Of a stretch of 64,000 bases of DNA, positions 26,401 through 34,324 are shown in pieces. This DNA is from DASXZH01 sp036502005 (lineage in GTDB: Bacteria > Armatimonadota > Fimbriimonadia > Fimbriimonadales > Fimbriimonadaceae). Under the pieces are notes generated by a model, which was not told the origin of the DNA, ran no database searches, and saw only the letters and a list, made by a program, of their open reading frames with translations. The stretch spans positions 62,001 to 126,000 of the forward strand of contig DASXZH010000021.1 of the NCBI GenBank assembly GCA_036502005.1. Direction: 5' to 3'. Numbering within the stretch: position 1 is the first letter of the stretch; each line of letters begins with the position of its first letter. A program made the translations under genes and the position numbers.

Positions 26401-26803
26401 TCGAGACGAAGACTTGAAAAATCGGCGTATTCTCGTTGTAGAGGACGACGTAAGGAATATTTTCGCCCTCACGAGCATATTGGAGCCGAGGGGGGCAGAA
26501 GTGGAGATCGCACGGAACGGGCGGGAAGCGATCGAAACACTTGAGCGCTCTCAAAAGGTCAAGGGGCGAGATATCGATTTGGTGCTTATGGACATCATGA
26601 TGCCGGAAATGGACGGCCTAACGGCCATGAGGGAGATTAGGAAAATCTCCCATTGGAAGAAACTTCCCATCATTGCACTCACCGCAAAAGCAATGCCAAC
26701 CGACCAGCAGCAATGCATTGAGGCCGGCGCCACCGACTACATTGCCAAGCCCCTTGATGTCGAGAAATTGCTTTCCCTGATCCGAGTCTGGATGCCGCAC
26801 TGA
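23411..26803 (+). CDS. Hybrid sensor histidine kinase: CHASE3-TM-GAF-coiled coil-HisKA-HATPase-three receivers
   Basis: An 1130-residue membrane kinase. A first membrane helix (about 14-36) is followed by a CHASE3-like extracytoplasmic domain (RDADQ-type block ETGQRGYVITGTQRYLDPY, to about 180), a second helix (about 193-213), a GAF domain (about 235-360), a long Glu/Gln-rich coiled coil (about 370-470), HisKA with phospho-His478 in NMSHELRTPLN, and HATPase_c (to about 695). Three receivers have Asp787, Asp909 and Asp1061. The second receiver is the least canonical. It leads the operon with CheR, CheB and a receiver-kinase. No methyl-accepting receptor domain is present. Confidence 0.92.
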   Translation: MANQKSNYRADILLNVGFICAVLFFIASGIITYVSTQTLQRDSALVVKTHTVITAADDLLSTLQDAETGQRGYVITGTQRYLDPYNLAISQLDDKVATLDRLLDNDPSQSRMPAIKAHIAAKMQELKETISLRTDKSFAAAEAVVLSDRGKTEMDALRTQIDGIRNEETQLRDQRLTEMNAAYQRALTSGILAAIIGIGLVILIGLLVQKALADRQRQEWLQTGQVGLSAAMFGEQNIAQLSENVIKFLAEYTGAQVGAFFAGEHLTFERLASYGLPADAKLVEHFSPGEGLLGQCAKDQKTFRVDDIPDGYLLVGSSLGQSNPRHMVISPAIADGVVTAVFELGYFQVPKDLALELLSLSANPIGVTVRTSYDRTRLQNLLEETQRQGEELQVQSEELRVSNEELEEQSRALRESQARLEQQQAELEQTNVQLEEQTQVLEAQRDDLNRTSQELEEKATDLQRTSRFKSDFLANMSHELRTPLNSSLILAKLLADNRDGNLTEEQVKYATTIQAAGNDLLNLISDILDLSKIEAGHMEVNSEKVLLEQIQTNVHHFFDPIAAEKKLPFEIQIQPGVPDSIQTDSQKLQQVLKNLLSNAFKFTETGVVKLNIVSHELGFVSFEVQDTGIGISGEQSDIIFEAFRQADGTTNRKYGGTGLGLSISRELAHLLGGNITLESTPGTGSIFTLTVPTTLVAFIAQAPTAIPEKLPLTVGLPDAVPPPDLPDDRDDAMKGGRTILIVEDDETFARTLYGLAREYGFKCIIATSAEKGIALANHYVPSAVVLDIGLPDYSGLSVLDRLKHNGRTRHIPVHVVSGSDYAQAAMALGAIGYMVKPVKAEELATAFADLEQRLTRGLKRVLIVEDDPVQLESLQLLLGSDTVETVGLSTTKECLQALKTGTFDCMVLDLSLPDGSGFSLLQQLSKADDSSFPPVIVYTGRELSLDEEQQLRKYSQSIILKGAKSPERLLDEVTLFLHQVVAELPADKQKLLEGSKHRDEDLKNRRILVVEDDVRNIFALTSILEPRGAEVEIARNGREAIETLERSQKVKGRDIDLVLMDIMMPEMDGLTAMREIRKISHWKKLPIIALTAKAMPTDQQQCIEAGATDYIAKPLDVEKLLSLIRVWMPH

Positions 26804-26808
26804 GAACT

Positions 26809-27636
26809 ATGTCGATCAAAACTGAGGATATTGAGATCCAGTTGTTACTGGAAGCAATTTATCTGAAGTACAACTACGACTTCCGGAAATACGCTCGGGC
26901 ATCGATCAAACGAAGGCTTACCCGCGCGAAAGAGTCGCTTCGTTGCAGCAGCTTTTCAATGCTTCAAGATCGCATACTTCACGACCCGGCAGTTTTCCCC
27001 CCCTTGCTCTCCTATCTCACGGTGCAGGTCAGCGAAATGTTTCGCGATCCGGAATATTTTAAGGCCATTCGCGAGCAGGTCATTCCCTATCTAAAAACCT
27101 TTCCCTCCCTTAAAGTTTGGGTTGCAGGGTGCTCCCACGGTGAGGAAGTCTATTCACTGGCAATTCTTTTTCGCGAGGAAGGGTTAGAGAAGAGAACGCT
27201 TTACTACGGGACCGACATCAACTATCAGGCGCTGGAAATAGCCGAAAAGGGCATCTACCCACTCGATCAAATCGCGCTTTTTACAGAAAACCACCGGCGT
27301 TCCGGGGGCAAATCTTCCCTATCGGATTACTACACGGCCGGTTACGGGTCTGCCGTCTTCGATAAGAGCTTGCGAGAACGAATCGTGTTTTCCAATCACA
27401 GCCTGGTATCGGATGCCGTCTTTGCGGAGGTACACCTCATTTCATGCCGCAACGTTCTGATCTATTTTGATCGTGATGTGCAGGACCGAGCAGTTGGTTT
27501 GTTCGAAGAAGCCCTCGCGTATCGCGGATTTCTGGGCCTCGGTTCCAAAGAGACTCTTCGCCACTCTAAGTACGTCAACTCCCTTGAAGACTTTGTAAAG
27601 GAAGAAAAGATCTATAGAAAGAGGGATGTGGCGTAA
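26809..27636 (+). CDS. cheR: CheR-type protein-glutamate methyltransferase
   Basis: A 275-residue CheR with an N-terminal helical domain (1-75), SEMFRDPEYF (75-84), the SAM site VWVAGCSHGEE (103-113) and CRNVLIYFDRD (213-223). It transfers methyl groups from SAM to Glu residues, normally on chemoreceptors. It starts 5 bp after the hybrid kinase stop and 6 bp before cheB. With no receptor here, its substrate may be the kinase coiled coil, which is Glu/Gln-rich; this is a guess. Confidence 0.93.
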   Translation: MSIKTEDIEIQLLLEAIYLKYNYDFRKYARASIKRRLTRAKESLRCSSFSMLQDRILHDPAVFPPLLSYLTVQVSEMFRDPEYFKAIREQVIPYLKTFPSLKVWVAGCSHGEEVYSLAILFREEGLEKRTLYYGTDINYQALEIAEKGIYPLDQIALFTENHRRSGGKSSLSDYYTAGYGSAVFDKSLRERIVFSNHSLVSDAVFAEVHLISCRNVLIYFDRDVQDRAVGLFEEALAYRGFLGLGSKETLRHSKYVNSLEDFVKEEKIYRKRDVA

Positions 27637-27642
27637 GCCAGG

Positions 27643-28215
27643 ATGAAAGCGGTCGTGATAGGTGCATCTGTGGGGGCAGTGGAAGCGTTGTCTGCGATAT
27701 TGCCGCCGTTGCCGGCCGACTATCCGTTGCCCATCTTGGCCGTCGTCCACATTCCGCCCGATCGCAGTAGCGTCCTCGTTACTCTGTTCGCCTCTAAATG
27801 CCAGATGGCCGTTAAAGAGGCCGAAGATAAGGAACTCATTCGACCAGGCACGGTCTATTTTGCCCCTGCTGATTACCATCTGTTGGTGGAACAAAACGGG
27901 ACCCTATCGCTTTCCGCCGACGCGCCGGTTTATTTCTCCAGGCCATCGATCAACGTTCTTTTTGAATCCGCTTCCGATGCCTACCGAGAGGAACTTATCG
28001 CGATTGTCTTGAGCGGGACCAATTCGGATGGTGCGGAAGGGCTAAACGCCGTTTGCGAAGCAGGGGGCACTGCAATCGTTCAAGATTTAGCCTCATCGTT
28101 AGGATGTGAGATGCCGGAAGCGGCGATGGCAGCCTGTCCGGCTGCCAAGCAACTTTCGCTAGAGGCGATCAAGGAATTTCTCATGGAAGCGGCTTATGTG
28201 GAGGGGGTCTCTTGA
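27643..28215 (+). CDS. cheB: CheB-type methylesterase domain protein without receiver
   Basis: A 190-residue CheB catalytic domain on its own; the usual N-terminal receiver is missing. The triad is Ser9 in IGASVGAVE, His36 in AVVHIPPD and Asp129 in SGTNSDGAEG (usually a GMGxDG-type loop). It would remove methyl groups or deamidate Gln on the protein modified by CheR. Without its own receiver, its control probably comes from a partner in the same operon. Its stop overlaps the next start by 4 bp (TTGA). Confidence 0.9.
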   Translation: MKAVVIGASVGAVEALSAILPPLPADYPLPILAVVHIPPDRSSVLVTLFASKCQMAVKEAEDKELIRPGTVYFAPADYHLLVEQNGTLSLSADAPVYFSRPSINVLFESASDAYREELIAIVLSGTNSDGAEGLNAVCEAGGTAIVQDLASSLGCEMPEAAMAACPAAKQLSLEAIKEFLMEAAYVEGVS

Positions 28216-29390
28216 ACCCTCCCGCAAAAATCCTGCTCGTCGATGACATGGAGGAAAACCTCCTCGCATTAGAGGGCCTGCTTCGAAAAGACGGTCTGGA
28301 GATTTTAACTGCTCGCTCGGGCGCACTCGCTCTGGAAATTCTGCTAACGGACGAGGTAGCGTTGGCAATTTTGGATGTTCAAATGCCGCTAATGGACGGT
28401 TTCGAACTGGCCGAGTTGATGCGCGGCACGACAAGGACCCAGCATATTCCGATCATATTTCTCACCGCTGGCGGCCCCGATGAAAGACGAAAGTTCCGCG
28501 GGTACGAGGCAGGCGCGGTTGATTTCCTTTATAAACCTATCGAGCCGCTGATCTTAAAGGCCAAGACCGACGTCTTCTTAGACCTCTATTTTCAGAACCG
28601 GGAGATCATCCGGCAACGGGACCAACTTCTCGTCAGTTCTGAGGAAAACGCCCGCCTTTACAAAGAGATCAAGGCCCTCAATGAATCGCTGGAAGAACGC
28701 GTTGAAGCACGAACCGCGCAGCTTACCGATGCAAACGAGCAGATGCGAGGATTTACCTATTCGGTCGCTCATGATTTTCGGCAATACATCCGCAACGTGA
28801 ATACGAACGCCCAAATGCTCCTACAAGAAAGAGGCAAAGAACTGGGGCAAGACAAAGAATATCTTGAGCAGATAAGTTCGAACGCGATTCTGATGAGCAA
28901 GATGACGAACGACCTTCTTTCTTATGCTCGAATAAGAGAAATTGAGCTTAGCTGCTCCAACATCGATTTGACCACGCTCTGCCTGCAGATGGCGGGAGAA
29001 ATCAGCGGCCAATACCCCGGAAGCACCTTTACGGTAGCGGAGCAAATGGCTACGCAGGGGGACCAAACGCTGCTGCGGATTGCCTTACAGAACCTGCTGG
29101 ACAATGCTTTCAAGTATTCGCAGCGTTCAGAAAATCGGTTGGTTGAAATTGGCAAAGAGAAGGATGCGTTTTTCGTTCGGGACCACGGAATCGGCTTTGA
29201 TGAACATTACGCTCAAAAGATTTTTCAACCCTTTGAGCGTCTATCCTCCGGCAGCGGCTTTGCCGGAACAGGCATCGGCCTCGCCAATGTGAAACGCATT
29301 ATCGAAAGGCATCGGGGAAAGATCTGGTTCCGGTCGCAGCCAGGGCAGGGTTCGACGTTCTTCTTCTCGATCCACGCGGAATGTGCTTAA
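28212..29390 (+). CDS. Receiver-histidine kinase protein (REC-HisKA-HATPase)
   Basis: A 392-residue cytoplasmic protein. The N-terminal receiver (1-120) has Asp55 in LAILDVQMPLMDG and the switch Lys in DFLYKPIEP. A coiled coil (125-175) leads to a HisKA with His187 in TYSVAHDFRQYI (phytochrome-type HD.R box), then HATPase_c with NLLDNAFKYS and TGIGLANVKR. The start is TTG overlapping the cheB stop. It could accept phosphate from the hybrid kinase and relay it by its own kinase. It ends 4 bp into the convergent cupin gene. Confidence 0.9.
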   Translation: MNPPAKILLVDDMEENLLALEGLLRKDGLEILTARSGALALEILLTDEVALAILDVQMPLMDGFELAELMRGTTRTQHIPIIFLTAGGPDERRKFRGYEAGAVDFLYKPIEPLILKAKTDVFLDLYFQNREIIRQRDQLLVSSEENARLYKEIKALNESLEERVEARTAQLTDANEQMRGFTYSVAHDFRQYIRNVNTNAQMLLQERGKELGQDKEYLEQISSNAILMSKMTNDLLSYARIREIELSCSNIDLTTLCLQMAGEISGQYPGSTFTVAEQMATQGDQTLLRIALQNLLDNAFKYSQRSENRLVEIGKEKDAFFVRDHGIGFDEHYAQKIFQPFERLSSGSGFAGTGIGLANVKRIIERHRGKIWFRSQPGQGSTFFFSIHAECA

Positions 29391-29782
29391 GAGCCGTACT
29401 GCTCGTCACTCACCTTCTCTAGCCACTCGACCACTTTGCCGTCAAGCTTTTCCTGAACCGCAATATGCGACATAGCCGTGGATGCGGTTGCTCCATGCCA
29501 GTGCTTCTCGCCTGGCGAAAACCAAACGGTGTCGCCGGGTCTTATTTCTTCTCTCGGGCCTCCGTCGCGTTGGACCCAGCCCACGCCGGAAACCACCACC
29601 AACGTTTGCCCTAATGGATGGGTATGCCAAGCCGTTCTTGCACCTGGCTCGAATGTAACCACGGCACCAGCCACTCGGGCCGGTTCCGTCGTTGCGAAAG
29701 GATTGTCCAATCGGACGTTTCCTGTGAAATATTCTTCGGGCCCCTTGCCCGAAGGCTGGGACCCGTTTCGTTTAATCTCCAT
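29387..29782 (-). CDS. Small cupin-domain protein
   Basis: A 131-residue single-domain cupin. Metal ligands are visible in TAWHTHPLGQT (His53, His55 and a Gln in the ligand position) and in EKHWHGATA. It resembles the cupins annotated as carboxymuconolactone-associated or hydroxynitrile-lyase-like, which bind Mn or Fe. Role unknown. A GGGAG ribosome site lies 5 nt before the ATG, and the gene is 9 bp downstream of the aldo/keto reductase gene, so the two are an operon. Confidence 0.85.
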   Translation of the reverse strand: MEIKRNGSQPSGKGPEEYFTGNVRLDNPFATTEPARVAGAVVTFEPGARTAWHTHPLGQTLVVVSGVGWVQRDGGPREEIRPGDTVWFSPGEKHWHGATASTAMSHIAVQEKLDGKVVEWLEKVSDEQYGS

Positions 29783-29791
29783 TTTTCTCCC

Positions 29792-30775
29792 TTAGCGATT
29801 AACGAGCTGCTGCATTTCCGCTGGATAGCGGTCTCCCTGGATGTTGATTTTGGAGGCCTGGGCGTTAATCTCGTCCACATCGTCTGCAGTCAGATTCAGC
29901 GTGATAGCGCCAATATTTTCTTGCACTCGGTTTAGCTTTGTCGTGCCAGGAATCGGCGCGATCCAAGGCTTTTGGGCGAGAAGCCACGAAAGCGCGACCT
30001 GCGCAGGGGTTGCTTCCTTTTGCCTCGCAATATCGATCACCAGATCGACCAACGGCTGATTCGCTTTGCGGTTTTCCTGAGCAAATCGGGGCACCCTGTT
30101 TCGGAAGTCGTTGCTGTCGAAGGTTGTGTTTTCGTCGATTTTGCCGGTCAGGTAACCCTTTCCGAGCGGGCTGAACGGTACAAACCCAATGCCAAGCTCC
30201 TCAAGGAGGGGCATGATCTCAGCCTCCGGCTCTCGCCAGAAAAGTGAGTATTCGCTCTGCAACGCGGTGACCGGCTGCACGGCATGGGCTCTTCTTATAA
30301 CGTCAACGCCAGCTTCGGAAAGGCCGAAGTGCTTAACTTTGCCTGTTTGTATTAGCTCTTTTACGGTGCCCGCGACATCTTCGATGGGGACCTCGGGATC
30401 GACTCTGTGTTGGTAGAGGAGGTCGATCCTGTCGGTGTTTAAACGCCTTAGGGAAGCTTCGACGACCTCTTTGATATGGGCAGGCTTGCTGTTTACTCCC
30501 GAGGACTTTCCATCGACAATGTTGAAACCGAATTTGGTGGCGATGACCACGTTATCACGATAGGGAGCGAGCGCCTCGCCAACCAGTTCTTCGTTGATGA
30601 ACGGGCCGTAGACTTCGGCAGTATCGAAAAAGGTGACGCCTAAATCAACCGCCCCACGGATAACCGGAATCGCCTCTTCTTTGCTTTTGGCTGGCCCAAA
30701 GCCGAAGCTCATTCCCATGCAGCCGAGGCCGAGGGCCGAGACTTCGAGACCTTGTCCAAGTGTTCTTTTTTCCAT
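29792..30775 (-). CDS. Aldo/keto reductase
   Basis: A 327-residue NADPH-dependent TIM-barrel reductase. GLGCMGMSFGFG opens the barrel, FFDTAEVYGP gives the catalytic Asp and Tyr, VIATKFGF the Lys and LLYQHRVDP the His. LGKGYLTGKI and PIPGTTKLNRVQENIGA are typical of the AKR13/YakC-like group. These reduce aldehydes and ketones. It is the first gene of a two-gene unit with the cupin gene. Confidence 0.92.
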   Translation of the reverse strand: MEKRTLGQGLEVSALGLGCMGMSFGFGPAKSKEEAIPVIRGAVDLGVTFFDTAEVYGPFINEELVGEALAPYRDNVVIATKFGFNIVDGKSSGVNSKPAHIKEVVEASLRRLNTDRIDLLYQHRVDPEVPIEDVAGTVKELIQTGKVKHFGLSEAGVDVIRRAHAVQPVTALQSEYSLFWREPEAEIMPLLEELGIGFVPFSPLGKGYLTGKIDENTTFDSNDFRNRVPRFAQENRKANQPLVDLVIDIARQKEATPAQVALSWLLAQKPWIAPIPGTTKLNRVQENIGAITLNLTADDVDEINAQASKINIQGDRYPAEMQQLVNR

Positions 30776-30855
30776 TTCTTCTGCTTACGCAGACTGGGGA
30801 GCGGAGTTGCCTACGGTGCACTAAATTTACGGGCTTGGCCTAGGAGCGAACCTAC

Positions 30856-30899
30856 AAATCGATAACGATTTATGAATTGGCCCTTCCCTCCTTTCCAAG
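30856..30899. repeat. Degraded R1 repeat copy
   Basis: Carries the same order of blocks as R1 (AATCGATAAC, then TTTATGAAT, then CCTTCCCTCCTTTCCAAG) but ends where the hairpin should close. Confidence 0.5.
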
Positions 30900-30924
30900 T
30901 CTCTGGATTCGGCCGAAGGGAAAT

Positions 30925-31020
30925 GAGCCAACTTACGAATCGACAACAAATTTATCAATAGGTCCTTCCCTCCTTTCCAAGGAGGGAGCGAGGGAGGATG
31001 ATCAACCGGCGCTCGACCGT
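30925..31020. repeat. R1 repeat, copy 1
   Basis: 96 bp, matching 31993-32088 at 90 of 96 positions in the same orientation. It contains a hairpin with 9-bp arms TCCCTCCTT/AAGGAGGGA around TCC (30967-30987). Confidence 0.8.
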
Positions 31021-31073
31021 CCTGGACCGAGTAGGTTTTGGAAAGGAAGATATATCCAAGATCCACCGGCGAG

Positions 31074-31145
31074 CCGGATCTCCCGGCTCCCCTTATATGC
31101 GAAAAGGCGAACCTAGCGAGTAGCGCGCAGGAGGGGTTGGGTCGG
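31074..31145. repeat. R2 repeat, copy 1
   Basis: Shares the blocks CTCCCCTTATATGCGA, GGCGAACCTAGCG and GGAGGGGTTGGGT with the copy at 31848-31935. The copies differ by small insertions. Confidence 0.55.
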
Positions 31146-31165
31146 AGCGGGACAACTCCAGCGAT

Positions 31166-31675
31166 TTATTTGAATCGCCAGTCGACTGATTTATAAAGCC
31201 TGCCTATTTCCGCATCGGACATTGAATAACCGCCTATTCGATCATATTCAACAACCCCATAAGGATGAACACAACCCATCCGAATTTTAGTGTCTCCAAC
31301 GAGGTAGTTGTACACATCCCAGGTCGCCAAGACTTGGCCATTCTTTTTAATAAGAGGGGATCCATCTTGCAACAGCCATATGGCACCGACGGGATTACGC
31401 CATGTCCCTCCGAGTTTTGCAATGCTGTGCCATTGACCGCGTTTGGCTTCTAAAACGGACCACTCTAAGCGTCCATTGGGTTTTAGCTTTAAAACGCTAA
31501 TGGCGTGATCCGCTGCGAGTCGGGAAAAATACTTTGAAACTTCGGCATCCCCCTTTCTAGGTTTGATGTAGTCCAGTTTTTGAAAGCTCAATTTGCCAAC
31601 ATAAGTTCCCATTCGGCCATTCTCGGGAGGACGCAATTTTCCAAGCGCCACAAGGGCAAAAATAGTAGATATCAT
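31166..31675 (-). CDS. Hypothetical protein, probably exported
   Basis: About 169 residues when started at the ATG at 31675, which has AAGGGA 9 nt upstream; a TTG at 31684 would add three residues. The N-terminus (MISTIFALVALG) is hydrophobic and could be a short signal peptide. The rest is a beta-rich domain with several Trp and Tyr, for instance LEWSVLEAKRGQW and GGTWRNPVGAIWLL. No family recognised. The gene is isolated between two sets of R1/R2 repeats, which suggests an acquired or rearranged locus. Confidence 0.55.
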   Translation of the reverse strand: MISTIFALVALGKLRPPENGRMGTYVGKLSFQKLDYIKPRKGDAEVSKYFSRLAADHAISVLKLKPNGRLEWSVLEAKRGQWHSIAKLGGTWRNPVGAIWLLQDGSPLIKKNGQVLATWDVYNYLVGDTKIRMGCVHPYGVVEYDRIGGYSMSDAEIGRLYKSVDWRFK

Positions 31676-31847
31676 CGCTCGCAATCCCTTAGTTCTTGCA
31701 TTAACTTCTCTATCTCTATATTCGGGTCCCTTGCTCTTTCACCTCACTATCCGCACGCAGCGGGGTTGGGTCCCACTCCTGACTTACTTGGCCCAAACAA
31801 ATCCCTCTTGATTCAATCAAGTGCTCCCACGAATGTCGGTGCCTGGA

Positions 31848-31935
31848 ACCGCATTTCCCGGTTCCCGTTATATGCGACGAGGTACGAGGAGCGAAAGGGG
31901 AACCTAGCGCGAAGCGCGGAGGAGGGGTCGGGTCT
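31848..31935. repeat. R2 repeat, copy 2
   Basis: Contains CCCGGTTCCCGTTATATGCG, GGGGAACCTAGCGCGAAGCG and GGAGGGGTCGGGT, matching the blocks of the copy at 31074-31145. Confidence 0.55.
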
Positions 31936-31992
31936 ATTCAAGTTTAGATACATCCCTTGACATGGTTCCCCCCAACGCGGAAAAGGGAGTCA

Positions 31993-32088
31993 GAGCCAAC
32001 TTTCGAATTGATAACAAATTTATGAATAGGTCCTTCCCTCCTTTCCAAGGAGGGATCGAGGGAGGATGATCAACCGGCGCCCGACCGT
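31993..32088. repeat. R1 repeat, copy 2
   Basis: 96 bp with six mismatches to copy 1 at 30925-31020, same orientation, including the same 9-bp-arm hairpin. Confidence 0.8.
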
Positions 32089-32223
32089 GGTGAGCGGCTG
32101 ACTGTCGCCGAGTCTGAAGTGGCGACACTCAAGTTAGGTTCTGTGCCACACCCACCCTCCAGTCCCGCGCTCAAGGGCGGGAAGGCCCTATTCAGAATTG
32201 AGTTACATTTCTTGACCTGTTCC

Positions 32224-32272
32224 TTCCCTCGAGTAGTCGTTCCTCCTCACATATAAGGGGAACCGGGGTTCA
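32224..32272. repeat. R2-like fragment, inverted
   Basis: The reverse complement contains CCCGGTTCCCCTTATATG, matching the core of R2 in the opposite orientation. Confidence 0.45.
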
Positions 32273-32284
32273 CAGCAACTCGCT

Positions 32285-34276
32285 CTAATCAGGCCACGCT
32301 CTCGGCCATGGCTTAACCGGCTTTTCAAAATCTGGTGACATCGCTGGAAAACCCCTAAACCCTTCAAGGTCCTGCCTCAACCTAAAATCCCCATGCATCG
32401 GGTCCCGAAAACCAGGATCCTGGATGTGCGAATGGACATCCTGCCCCTTCGCTTGCCAGTCCTTTAAACCCATCCCCGCGAAGTCAAACTTGCCTGATAA
32501 GCACCAATAATAGTTGTGGTCAAACTTATAGTTGTTGCCAGTCCAGTTGCTGGCCAAGAGTGGCCCCTTTTCCCAATAGACAATGTTGTTATCAAACGAA
32601 AACGACAGGTGATCCTCCGCCCTGGTTCGCATGATTTGCGAATCGCCGTTCAAGGCGAAAATGTTGTTGCTAACCTTGTTATTCTCTCCGTAGTGCTGGT
32701 GAAATCCAGCGCTCTTGCACCGGAAAACGCAGTTGCCCGTAATGCTCAGATTGCTGCTGCCCTCGTCCGGATAAATGCCCCAGCCCCCATACGAGAAGCT
32801 GTAAACGTCGTGAATCCGGTTTCCAGACAGCACCGTTCCAGCCTGCGGCCCCAGAGTGTAGATGCCGCCCATATCGCTAAGCACTCCTTGACCAATATCG
32901 GAGATGCGGTTATTGCTAACGGTGTTATCGTGAGCGCCGTTCGCTTGGTATCCCCAAGACCACCCCACAGAAACTCCCGTGTAATACAGGTCATGAATCG
33001 TATTGCCCACTACCTGAATAAATGGATTTTGCCCGACCCAAACCCCCACCGCGGCCGGGTGCATTCTGCCTCCCCCATTGATTACAGAGTCGCTCACTGT
33101 GCAATGAGAGGTAAGGAGATTTTCATCGTGTTCCCAAGTCTGCTCTCCGATCTTTACGCCTCCCGCGCCAAGGTCTTCCAACTTGCATTGATTGACGGCA
33201 ACGTCCCGACACCCTTGTCCAATATCCACCCCGTATTCGCCGGTGTGCCTGATCGAACATTTTTCGAGGCTGCAAGACCGCGCGCCGCTAAACCGAACCT
33301 CGCCTGAAAGGTCGGCTTCAGCCTGCGGATAGTTGCGCCCGGTAGGTGAGAGATTCCAATTTCCACCTTCGAAGTTAAGGTTCTTAAGAGTAATCCCGCT
33401 CACCCATTTTTTGGACTTAACGTCGCCTTCAAAACCAACCAAATAGGGAGAAACGGGAGCCTCAACGTCGATATTCTCCGGCGTCTCGCCCGGCTCGGGA
33501 ATATAAGTAAGCACACCCGTGGGTCGGTCCAAATACCACTCGCCAGGATCGGAAAGAGCCTCTTTAACATTCTCAACTAAGTAACGGTTTCCCTTTGTGA
33601 AATCGTCCCAAGAAGCTTCATAGCCAGTTGGAGCTTTAAAAGTGACCGTATTCGTGGCGGCGTCGACCGACTTGATCCGGTTGCGAGACATGCTCCAGAT
33701 ATGGAAAGCGCAGACCTCCACATCATCCAGGTTCGCCCAATCAGCTTTAATCTCACCAGGGCTGAAACCAAATCGGTCGTTACCGTGCCCTTTCGATTCC
33801 GGAGTCGGATCTCGGTGATCGGCAATCGTGAAGTAGCCCTTCTTGGGAAGCCGTGGGCGGTAACGGCGTTCGCCGTTTACAAACAACTGAGAGAAATTCC
33901 AGCCGTCTCGTGTTACTTCGGGAAGAGTTGTTTGAAGGTAGCCGTTGGATAGCTTTCGCCAGCGCCCTAGACGCGCCAATCCCGAAATAACAACGTTGCT
34001 TTTCCCCTCATAAAGTCGCTCCCTTCCAGAATCTCCGGGACCGAAAGTGATAGGGGTCCGGATTCTGTAAGTGCCGCTTTCGATGATCACCGTAACCGGG
34101 GTGTCAGGCGATATATTGCGCGCATGATCTCGCGCCCCCTCGATGGTTGCCAAAGGGCCATCCTGATGGTTTTTCGTCGGAGCAGCATAACGGCCCGACC
34201 ACTTGTCGCTGCCACGAGTGGAAACGTAAATCGTCACCCTCGCGGGAATAAGAAGTAAAGCTATGCAGGCAAGCAT
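32285..34276 (-). CDS. Secreted right-handed parallel beta-helix protein
   Basis: Read from the ATG at 34276 this is 663 residues with a short signal peptide (MLACIALLLIPARVTIY). YVSTRGSDKWSGRYAAPTK followed by GPLATIEGARDHAR is the classic opening of pectate-lyase-like beta-helix enzymes. Residues from about 290 show repeated short strands with Asn and Gly turns (VSDSVING, VVGNTIHDLYY, VSNNRISDIG, LSGNRIHDVYS), the ladder of the helix. It probably acts on plant or algal polysaccharide outside the cell; lyase or hydrolase cannot be told. A longer reading to 34372 runs over the divergent GNAT start and is unlikely. Confidence 0.82.
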   Translation of the reverse strand: MLACIALLLIPARVTIYVSTRGSDKWSGRYAAPTKNHQDGPLATIEGARDHARNISPDTPVTVIIESGTYRIRTPITFGPGDSGRERLYEGKSNVVISGLARLGRWRKLSNGYLQTTLPEVTRDGWNFSQLFVNGERRYRPRLPKKGYFTIADHRDPTPESKGHGNDRFGFSPGEIKADWANLDDVEVCAFHIWSMSRNRIKSVDAATNTVTFKAPTGYEASWDDFTKGNRYLVENVKEALSDPGEWYLDRPTGVLTYIPEPGETPENIDVEAPVSPYLVGFEGDVKSKKWVSGITLKNLNFEGGNWNLSPTGRNYPQAEADLSGEVRFSGARSCSLEKCSIRHTGEYGVDIGQGCRDVAVNQCKLEDLGAGGVKIGEQTWEHDENLLTSHCTVSDSVINGGGRMHPAAVGVWVGQNPFIQVVGNTIHDLYYTGVSVGWSWGYQANGAHDNTVSNNRISDIGQGVLSDMGGIYTLGPQAGTVLSGNRIHDVYSFSYGGWGIYPDEGSSNLSITGNCVFRCKSAGFHQHYGENNKVSNNIFALNGDSQIMRTRAEDHLSFSFDNNIVYWEKGPLLASNWTGNNYKFDHNYYWCLSGKFDFAGMGLKDWQAKGQDVHSHIQDPGFRDPMHGDFRLRQDLEGFRGFPAMSPDFEKPVKPWPRAWPD

Positions 34277-34312
34277 GCTGAAGGGTTTACCTTCTACAGC
34301 GATAGCGGTTGG

Positions 34313-34318
34313 TAAAGT
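34313..34318 (+). promoter_or_regulatory. -10-like box, leaderless GNAT gene
   Basis: TAAAGT lies 6 nt before the ATG at 34325, with no Shine-Dalgarno. Confidence 0.45.
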
Positions 34319-34324
34319 CTCTGT

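Larger units (their letters stand above)
30776..31165. other. Repeat-filled spacer
   Basis: About 390 bp without a believable gene. It holds one full R1 repeat (30925-31020), a degraded R1 copy (30856-30899) and one R2 copy (31074-31145). Short frames here are artefacts of the repeats. Confidence 0.6.
31685..32284. other. Repeat-filled spacer
   Basis: About 600 bp with no supported gene. It contains R2 (31848-31935), R1 (31993-32088) and an inverted R2-like piece (32224-32272). The rest is unremarkable. Confidence 0.6.

Noticed and set aside
30827..31116. Two 79-codon frames on opposite strands
   Set aside because: Both are read across R1 and R2 repeat copies and give Ser/Pro/Arg-rich nonsense.
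32516..33307. 263-codon plus-strand frame
   Set aside because: It lies antisense within the beta-helix gene and shows no recognisable protein pattern.
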